64,000 nucleotides of DNA from Alphaproteobacteria bacterium. GTDB taxonomy: Bacteria > Pseudomonadota > Alphaproteobacteria > Caulobacterales > Hyphomonadaceae. The position numbers were made by a program, and so were the translations under genes. The stretch is taken from the NCBI GenBank assembly GCA_018827375.1, contig JAHJYW010000049.1, positions 1-64,000 on the forward strand, written 5' to 3'. This document shows, piece after piece, positions 55,901 to 61,342 of the stretch. The notes beneath the pieces were generated by a model that had not been told where the DNA came from, searched no databases, and saw nothing but the letters and a program-made list of their open reading frames with translations. Position 1 is the first letter of the stretch. Every line of letters begins with the position of its first letter.

Positions 55901-57519
55901 TGGCCAGACCAGGTATTTCCCCGGATCGCGTTGTCTGCTCCTGTACTGAACTGCCTGAGTGCCGTGATCATCTCTCCGCGACTATGACTAATTAAGGCCG
56001 CACGGTCGGAGAGGGCTGTGCGATTGAGTGCGGCGGCGGCACATATCTCACGTAAAGGCACGTCTGGGTGTTCTTCTAAAAGCTTAGCATAGCGGGCAGC
56101 CGATTCACGGAGCGCACCTTCGCTTTGAGCTGAGAGAGGGAGGATGCTCGGACGGTGGAATTCCACTTCCTTGCCGGATTGGTTCAGTTGTGATGGGGCG
56201 TTCTGAAGAAGCAGGTGGGCATTCGATCCCGCGATTCCAAACCCGCTAACTCCTGCGTATCTGTCGTCCGCAGGCCAGGGCTCAAGTTTACGTACGATTG
56301 TGATCGGGCCAGCGTTCCAATCGATATCCGGATTGGGGGTTTGTAAATGCAGACTGGCTGGGATTTGTCCGGTTTTTACCGCCATCGTCGCCTTGATGAG
56401 ACCAGCCATACCGGCTGCACCCTCGGTGTGCCCAATATTGGTTTTGACCGAACCAACACGAATGGGTTCGGAGCGGCTGGTTCCAAGTACCGTGCTAAGC
56501 GCTTGAAGTTCGACCGGGTCGCCCTTCCTTGTGCCAGTGCCATGAGCTTCGACATATCCAACAGACGAGGGGGAGAGATCGGCATCGACTAGCGCCTGGC
56601 GCAGCAGCGCTTCTTGCCCGTACCGGCTCGGTGTGCCGAAAGAGCCGCTCGAATTGCCGTCGTTATTTATTGCGCTGCCACGAATGACTGCGTGTATCTT
56701 GTCGCCGTCCTTCAATGCCCGATCCAGGCGTTTAAGGAGAACAGTGCCAGCGCCTTCACTCCGAACGTATCCGTTTCCAGCCGCGTCGCCAAACTTACAG
56801 CGCCCATCAGGTGCCATCATTTGGCTTTGCGAATACCCGACGGTTATGTGCGGGCTGAGGATGACATTAACGCCAGCGGCGAAAGCGAGCTCGATCTCAC
56901 CTGAACGCAGGCTTTGAATAGCTAAATGCACAGCGGTCAGTGATGAAGAGCAGGCCGTATCGAGAGTTAGGCTGGGGCCCATCAGTCCAAGGAAATGCGA
57001 TAAACGCCCAGCGGTGGTGTACCTGCCGCTACCCGTGGTCATTTCGAAATCAGTAACAGTTGGGTCACTAAGTATACGCATTTCGAAGTCGCTCAGCCAT
57101 TGGCCGACATAGACGCCTACGGAGCGGCCAGACAGGCTACTTGCATCGATGCCTGCATCTTCAATTGCTTCCCAAGCTGTTTCGAGGATTAGACGCTGCT
57201 GGGGATCCATACGCTCGGCTTCCCGAGGAGAAATATGGAAAAATCCAGCATCAAAATGCTCAATATCATCGAGATACCCGCCATAGCGGGTCATAATCCG
57301 GCCTGGTGTTGCAGGTTCCTCCGAGTAAAGCTGGTCCACGTCCATACGGCTGGAAGGAATATCCGAAATGGCGTCTTCGCCATTGCAGAGCATTTGCCAG
57401 AAATCTGCAGGCGTATTGGCCTGCCCTGGGAAACGGCACGCCATCCCAACAATGGCAACTGACCTCGTTACGTCAGCCAGCTTTTGGTTTGCCTTTGAAG
57501 AGGCTGGGAATTGATTCAT
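52969..57519 (-). CDS. PKS1: modular type I PKS, KS-AT-KR-ACP, likely first module
   Basis: 1516 residues. The N-terminus before the KS (MNQFPASSKANQKLADVTRS) lacks the heptad-like docking helix seen in PKS2-PKS6, as expected for a protein with no upstream PKS partner. KS has active Cys190 (DTACSSS), EAHGTGT and KTNIGH, so it is a condensing KS and not a KSQ loading domain. AT has Ser near 637 (GHSMGE) and VASH, a methylmalonyl-leaning motif. A KR structural half is followed by the catalytic KR from about 1121 (TGGLSALG; AYSAAN near 1276). The ACP motif reads GLNSLMGI, Asn in place of the usual Asp before the phosphopantetheine Ser (near 1429). The docking tail is MTEDEALAALLG. The predicted unit is a beta-hydroxy, possibly alpha-methyl. 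No loading domain is visible. Confidence 0.93.
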   Translation of the reverse strand: MNQFPASSKANQKLADVTRSVAIVGMACRFPGQANTPADFWQMLCNGEDAISDIPSSRMDVDQLYSEEPATPGRIMTRYGGYLDDIEHFDAGFFHISPREAERMDPQQRLILETAWEAIEDAGIDASSLSGRSVGVYVGQWLSDFEMRILSDPTVTDFEMTTGSGRYTTAGRLSHFLGLMGPSLTLDTACSSSLTAVHLAIQSLRSGEIELAFAAGVNVILSPHITVGYSQSQMMAPDGRCKFGDAAGNGYVRSEGAGTVLLKRLDRALKDGDKIHAVIRGSAINNDGNSSGSFGTPSRYGQEALLRQALVDADLSPSSVGYVEAHGTGTRKGDPVELQALSTVLGTSRSEPIRVGSVKTNIGHTEGAAGMAGLIKATMAVKTGQIPASLHLQTPNPDIDWNAGPITIVRKLEPWPADDRYAGVSGFGIAGSNAHLLLQNAPSQLNQSGKEVEFHRPSILPLSAQSEGALRESAARYAKLLEEHPDVPLREICAAAALNRTALSDRAALISHSRGEMITALRQFSTGADNAIRGNTWSGQPINTVFVAPGQGGQWAGMARSLIASEPSFQQAIAECEHALAPLVDWSLSEQIQLSEGDVGYRLNDIAVIQPTLVALAISYARLWRAFGVSPKLSVGHSMGEVSAAAVSGILSVADAMRVVVARSKLMARTSGEGGMALVELSAPNLKAWLEPFVGKLSLAAINSPRASVISGKVPSLDTLLEALSNEGIFCRKIKVDVASHGPQMAQLAPDLAAALHDIVPSEPDFPMLSTVTGDMVPGQQFNGDYWAQNLKEPVRFLEAIEAALKAKANAFIELGPNPVLLTSIEQTLSHHHAEGILAASERRDSPAIDVIAEGIAKLWVSGVEMDWSAYTGEVRVHIPLPQYPWQRTRHWHEAAERSDIHQTRQWSCPPDQMLDLLHQIEWVKSSPPVALTKKNQTWLVLSTKSRAANSLVTALEEAGTTVHFTDDETVSAPLSKQIIYDGIVAIASGEDAGFLPIKLLHLLLENSIKSANLVFITQGASTASGANQRVSVEQAPLIGTMRVVAEEHPEYTFRLVDADPNIPLEDQNNALAAHVLLKATDPEVAFRGQDYLIPRLQPMVQIDKPHQGVQIKRDSAYMITGGLSALGLRAATVLAKAGARHIILVSRRPLAPRAQWRHLVKGSEDADRIAGVLALEAAGVAVETLALDVTDEDSVHSYLAERATELRPPIRGLIHLATVYDTQLAAETDKGRFDAAIAAKLNGARILDRALPDVDLFVLYSSTMTFVPHQGLAAYSAANCGLDALAADRRAQGKLALSISWGPWKQLGRAALDYVAKEFEQRGELSISAEEGDLLLGWLLGGSVSDVSVFRMDWSTFKKSRQGRPQYLIDELLKGATDVESEETHFDNLPPEERRARANIFVPNSVAKVLKLDQKALELHRPIGDLGLNSLMGIELRNALEKCVGRPLPATLAWTYPTTQAVIDFLCADIEIPAPHPIRFAQTYSGPPTDLDESFVTIGDMTEDEALAALLGDRK

Positions 57520-58343
57520 GGCAAATTCAGTCCCCGGCCTGCAAGCGACTTTGCTTCCAGAACCTCCTGAATATGCAACATCAGTGCCGGAAGCTGGTTT
57601 TCAAGATAGAAATGCCCACCTTCAAATAGACGCAGTTGGAAGTCGATTTTCGTCCATGACGCCCAACCCGCAAGCAGGTTTTCTGGAACGAGCGCGTCGG
57701 TGGTGCCGCCTAAAGCGCTGATTGTAATTGGAAACTCGCGCGGACCCGATTTGTCAATTCTCTCCAGCGTGCGAATATCTGCCCTCAATGTCGGCAGCAA
57801 CATCTCCAGGACTTCTGGTGCTTCGATAATTTCGCGCGGGATTCCGCCATATCGCCGGTTCACTTCTTCAACAAAGGCGGCATCATCTAAGTGGGAAAGC
57901 GAACCGACCGGGCTAGGCATATTTGGCGGCTGTCTTGACGACAAAAACAGGTGCATCGGCGCTTTCAAGTCGCGCTCCAGAATAGCTGCGGCAAGTTCAG
58001 ATGCAAATATTGCACCCATGCTGTGCCCGAAAAAGGCGTAGGGCTTGTCTAGAAGCGTCGTCAGTTCAGGTAAAATGGAGTTTGTGAGGCCCTCAAAATT
58101 ATCGAGGGGCATTTCTCTTAGTCGATTTGCGCGTCCTGGTGGTTGGACGGGTACAATCTCGAGCCATGATGGGGCTTGTCTTTGCCATATACGATACATC
58201 GCAGCGCCGTATCCTGCGCAGGGAAAGCAGAATAAACGGACACGCATATCTTCATTCGATGGTGAGCGGAAAAACCAACTGGTGGCCCGTGTAGCAACAT
58301 CTGGTTGATTGGACGACCTTTGGATACTCATCGATACTCTCAT
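57516..58343 (-). CDS. Type II (editing) thioesterase
   Basis: A 275-residue alpha/beta-hydrolase of the external TEII family. It carries RLFCFPCAGYGAAMYRIW at the N-terminus, nucleophile Ser in FFGHSMGA, and catalytic His in FEGGHFYLEN. TEIIs clear wrongly loaded or stalled acyl groups from carrier domains of PKS/NRPS lines; they do not usually release the final product. It is the first gene of the operon and overlaps PKS1 by ATGA. A second in-frame ATG at 58331 could be the true start. A palindrome lies 24 bp upstream. Confidence 0.92.
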   Translation of the reverse strand: MRVSMSIQRSSNQPDVATRATSWFFRSPSNEDMRVRLFCFPCAGYGAAMYRIWQRQAPSWLEIVPVQPPGRANRLREMPLDNFEGLTNSILPELTTLLDKPYAFFGHSMGAIFASELAAAILERDLKAPMHLFLSSRQPPNMPSPVGSLSHLDDAAFVEEVNRRYGGIPREIIEAPEVLEMLLPTLRADIRTLERIDKSGPREFPITISALGGTTDALVPENLLAGWASWTKIDFQLRLFEGGHFYLENQLPALMLHIQEVLEAKSLAGRGLNLP

Positions 58344-58688
58344 TCTACACTAATATTTAGTTAAACTCGGCACGTGAGTGCCGACTAAACGCAAATGACA
58401 ATACCCTCGCCTAGAGTGAGTGTCATGATCTGGACGTTGCCCGATTAGCTATACAACATGAGCATTATCGAAGGCTTGCATTAAACAGGTACAATTAGAG
58501 ATGGTTGCTTTGACGCCAGCCTTGCACCCGATAGGTGACCACAACTTGCAAACGGAGCATACTTTCTCATCTCCGATGGGTAGAAGCAATTTCTATCCCA
58601 TTCCGAGTGATTGTCATATCCTCAATTGCGAATGGAACGACGTTTGGGGTCAAAAAATTTTGGCACTTCTGGGACTCGGGACGGGCAC
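58344..58688. other. Promoter/leader region of the PKS operon
   Basis: 345 bp between the thioesterase start and the flippase stop, both on the minus strand. It is A/T-rich and holds no credible gene; a 63-codon plus-strand frame at 58501 has no support. A -10-like TAAATATTAG on the minus strand (58351-58360) lies just before the thioesterase start, next to the palindrome at 58367-58384. This is the natural place for the PKS operon promoter, since the internal gene junctions leave no room for one. Confidence 0.55.
58367..58384. promoter_or_regulatory. Palindrome in front of the PKS operon
   Basis: TCGGCAC, GTGA, GTGCCGA: perfect 7-bp arms with a four-base centre, ending 24 bp before the thioesterase ATG (58343). 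TTTAG and CTAAA occur outside the arms as a partial extension. The position and symmetry suit a repressor or activator dimer. The sequence is unlike the clpP palindrome. Confidence 0.5.
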
Positions 58689-60167
58689 CTAAACATCAGG
58701 TTCGGGTGTTGGGTCTGATCGCCTGAGATAGCCGATGATGGACCTAAAAAGTCGTTCAAATTCAGAGTATAAAGGATGACCAAGCAGGCAAAGGGCTGCA
58801 ATCCAGCTCACGCCAGCAATGGAAACCGCAAGCATGCACTCAAGGATGCCCATGTTGGTGGCGCCACCGAGAAAATGAACGATGAAAAGCGGGCCGGCTA
58901 TGGTTGCCAGCGTTACAAAGAGGCTTGGGAAAAGTGCATAACTGACGTCTTTCCAGCTAAATTTTACGACATAGGCCTTTACGAAAAATGTGGAAAGGAC
59001 GACATTAATCGCTACGATTGGCCAAGTCGCCCATGCCACCGCGTGAATTCCATACTGGGCGCTGATTGCAACCAGCGGCAATGCAACAGCCGCCTGCAAG
59101 ATTGACAACAGCATGGCTCGCCGCACAGCCCCGACAGCGATAATGATGGGATAGTTGATACCGGGTGGAAAATTCAGAAGCAGGCCACCAGCTATAATCT
59201 GTACAAGAGGAATGGTTTCTAGCCAGAAATCACCCAAAAATATCCGGATGATGGGGTCTGCGAGAACGATGAGTAGCGCAAGACAGGGCCAGATCAGGCC
59301 GCTTATGCGTTCGACAGCTCCGAGGTAGTACTTTCGTAGGTCCGCTTGCTCACGCGCTGCTTGTGAGAAGGCTGGCAATGCTGCCGCACTGACGCCAGCC
59401 ATTATCGTTCGTTCGGGAAACTGGGCCATCATTGATGCGCGGTTTAACAGCCCAACCATCGCGGGAGGCATGAACGCCCCAACTGTCATGACTGAAATCA
59501 CGCCTGCCGCACTTTGGATAATGCCGGTACCGCCACTGAATACACTAAAGGACAAAACCTGCTTCCAGGAGGCGAAGGAAAATCGGAATATCTCGAAGCT
59601 CGGGCGGAAATAGATCAGGAGCAATGTGCCTACCAGCGCTGAGACGACTTGGGCGTATGCAAAACTGAGAAAACTTGCGCCCATGAAGGCTGTAATGACC
59701 AGGGCGGTTGAATTGAACGTCGTTGAGATGATGTTCACGACGGCCAATTTGCCGAAAGCAAAATCACGGGCCATTAAGGCGTGAAGGGGATACACGATAG
59801 CGCCGAAGGTGAACGGTATGGCGCAGATTTTGAGATATATGTTGAGGCCGGGAGAGTTTAGCAACCGTTCAAGCATAGGCGCGCTTAGCACTATGCTTGC
59901 TGTCACGATAAATGTCAGGATCAGGTTAAGCGTGAAAACAGCCCTTAACTTGGCAAGCGACAAATCCGGAGTCTGGACAATATAAGCCGACGTGCCAGCA
60001 TCGCGGACCATACCGGCTAATAACAAAGCGGCACCGCCCAGCACTGAAATTCCGAATTCTGCGGGGTTGATGATCCGCGCCACGATTGCCGTAGTGATAA
60101 GCGTTATGCCAGTGGAAAAGTACTTATCGGCAGTAGCAAATACGACTGCAGCTCTAACCTTTTGCAT
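58689..60167 (-). CDS. MOP-superfamily flippase (Wzx/polysaccharide biosynthesis-type)
   Basis: 492 residues with about 12-14 hydrophobic helices; the first conserved block is GITLITTAIVARIINPAEFG. It resembles lipid-linked oligosaccharide flippases (Wzx/WzxC, Polysacc_synt family), which move undecaprenyl-linked glycans across the inner membrane. No glycosyltransferase or polymerase genes accompany it here. On the same strand between the PPTase and the PKS operon, it more likely handles the cluster product or a lipid-linked precursor, although that is inference. MATE drug-efflux pumps belong to the same superfamily, so metabolite export is an alternative. It is separated from the PPTase by 94 bp. 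Confidence 0.87.
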   Translation of the reverse strand: MQKVRAAVVFATADKYFSTGITLITTAIVARIINPAEFGISVLGGAALLLAGMVRDAGTSAYIVQTPDLSLAKLRAVFTLNLILTFIVTASIVLSAPMLERLLNSPGLNIYLKICAIPFTFGAIVYPLHALMARDFAFGKLAVVNIISTTFNSTALVITAFMGASFLSFAYAQVVSALVGTLLLIYFRPSFEIFRFSFASWKQVLSFSVFSGGTGIIQSAAGVISVMTVGAFMPPAMVGLLNRASMMAQFPERTIMAGVSAAALPAFSQAAREQADLRKYYLGAVERISGLIWPCLALLIVLADPIIRIFLGDFWLETIPLVQIIAGGLLLNFPPGINYPIIIAVGAVRRAMLLSILQAAVALPLVAISAQYGIHAVAWATWPIVAINVVLSTFFVKAYVVKFSWKDVSYALFPSLFVTLATIAGPLFIVHFLGGATNMGILECMLAVSIAGVSWIAALCLLGHPLYSEFERLFRSIIGYLRRSDPTPEPDV

Positions 60168-60261
60168 TCAGCAACCTCGTGACCCTGCAGATTTTCTACT
60201 GGTACCATTCAAGACAAGGCACAGAGATCATGTAGTGACAAGCACGAGACATGCCGCGCTA

Positions 60262-61092
60262 TCAAGTGACGCAAAAAAATTTGAATTCGGATGTCTCTGG
60301 TGCTGCTGATATTGAGGCCCGATAGCCCGAAACGGCTGGGAGGTCCCAAAGGCCAAAGGCCCTCAAATCTTTTGCTGCACCATTGGCGCTGATGAGTCGC
60401 GCGGGTTGATTGGGATCGACACTCACCACAAAATTATCAAGCGGAATTTCAAGGCCTCGCCCGTCTGCCTTTATCAAAGCTTCCTTGCGCGTCCAGCAGG
60501 CGAAGAAGCCATCCAGGCGGTATGTCGGATCCAAGGCCATTAGCGCATCGAACTCACTAGGGGCAAATGTATTATGTGCCAATTTTTCGAGCGCATCCAA
60601 TAGGCGTATTTTTTCAATATCAACCCCAATGCTTCCTGTGGCCGCCACTGCGAGCAGCGCCCATACGCCGGAATGGGACAGATTAAAACTGAGTGGGTTA
60701 AGGCCTGGCTTGGCGACTAGTCTGGGCTTGTTATTAGCGCCTGTTGCAAAGCTTAGTTCGTTGGGTGCGCCTGCGCCACAGGCACTTAGGATGGTTCTGG
60801 TTAAGCTGTGGGCGGCAATGTATCGCTCGCGATCGATTTGGAAGTGGAACTTGTCTGCGCGGTCTCGTTCAGTCTGGCTTATCAGCTCGGCAAGCTGTGA
60901 GACGGGAGCAGGTGGATCTGAAATTGGCAGCAACCACAGATGGATATCGTTGTGGCCGGGGCGCCATATTGATTGGCTGACATTCGTCTCGCGCGCCATT
61001 CCTTCAAGGTCTGGAAGAGGTACGGGATCGAACATTAAGGGCTTTGCGCCATTCCGGTGCGGTTTTCCTTCAAGGTGAAAAATATCAGGCAT
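60262..61092 (-). CDS. Sfp-type 4'-phosphopantetheinyl transferase
   Basis: A 276-residue PPTase that attaches the phosphopantetheine arm from CoA to ACP/PCP serines. The signature motifs are FNLSHSGVWALLAVA, IGVDIEKI (Mg-binding Asp/Glu) and FACWTRKEALIKADGRGLE with the catalytic Lys. The size fits the broad-range Sfp/Gsp group, not the small AcpS of fatty-acid synthesis. The first 30 residues are poorly conserved in kind, so a start at a later Met is possible. It would activate the six PKS ACPs here and the NRPS carriers presumably encoded beyond the edge. It is divergent from the NRPS gene across 250 bp. Confidence 0.93.
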   Translation of the reverse strand: MPDIFHLEGKPHRNGAKPLMFDPVPLPDLEGMARETNVSQSIWRPGHNDIHLWLLPISDPPAPVSQLAELISQTERDRADKFHFQIDRERYIAAHSLTRTILSACGAGAPNELSFATGANNKPRLVAKPGLNPLSFNLSHSGVWALLAVAATGSIGVDIEKIRLLDALEKLAHNTFAPSEFDALMALDPTYRLDGFFACWTRKEALIKADGRGLEIPLDNFVVSVDPNQPARLISANGAAKDLRAFGLWDLPAVSGYRASISAAPETSEFKFFCVT

Positions 61093-61115
61093 AAAACCAA
61101 CTCTCGGCTCGTTGA

Positions 61116-61141
61116 CACCTGTCGATAATGTGTGACAGGTG
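61116..61141. promoter_or_regulatory. Inverted repeat in the PPTase/NRPS divergent region
   Basis: CACCTGTC, ten bases, GACAGGTG: perfect 8-bp arms starting 24 bp upstream of the PPTase ATG. Centre-to-centre spacing of 18 bp puts both half-sites on nearly the same DNA face, typical of dimeric regulators. It is the most conspicuous element of the 250-bp intergenic region. No terminator-like T run follows. Confidence 0.5.
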
Positions 61142-61342
61142 CTCGATTAGTAAGGGTCTTGGGGAACTTCATTTCAGTTTTCGATTGTACACCACAAGGC
61201 GTTAAAAGCCGCTCCTAAAAAAATTGAAATATGGGCGTTTGGCTCAAGCTTGTATTGTAAGGAATTTGAATCGCATTGGGACTGTGGGGGCAACTTGAGA
61301 TAATTTTGTTCCAGTTGAGTTTAGTGCGGTCGCGTGAGCAGC

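Noticed and set aside
21281-57519. CRISPR array or tandem repeats suggested by recurrent similar segments
   Set aside because: The recurrence comes from repeated KS, AT, ER and KR coding domains, not short spaced repeats.
58501-58692. 63-codon ORF in the PKS promoter region
   Set aside because: No ribosome-binding site, odd composition, overlaps the flippase end; two competing frames are equally open.
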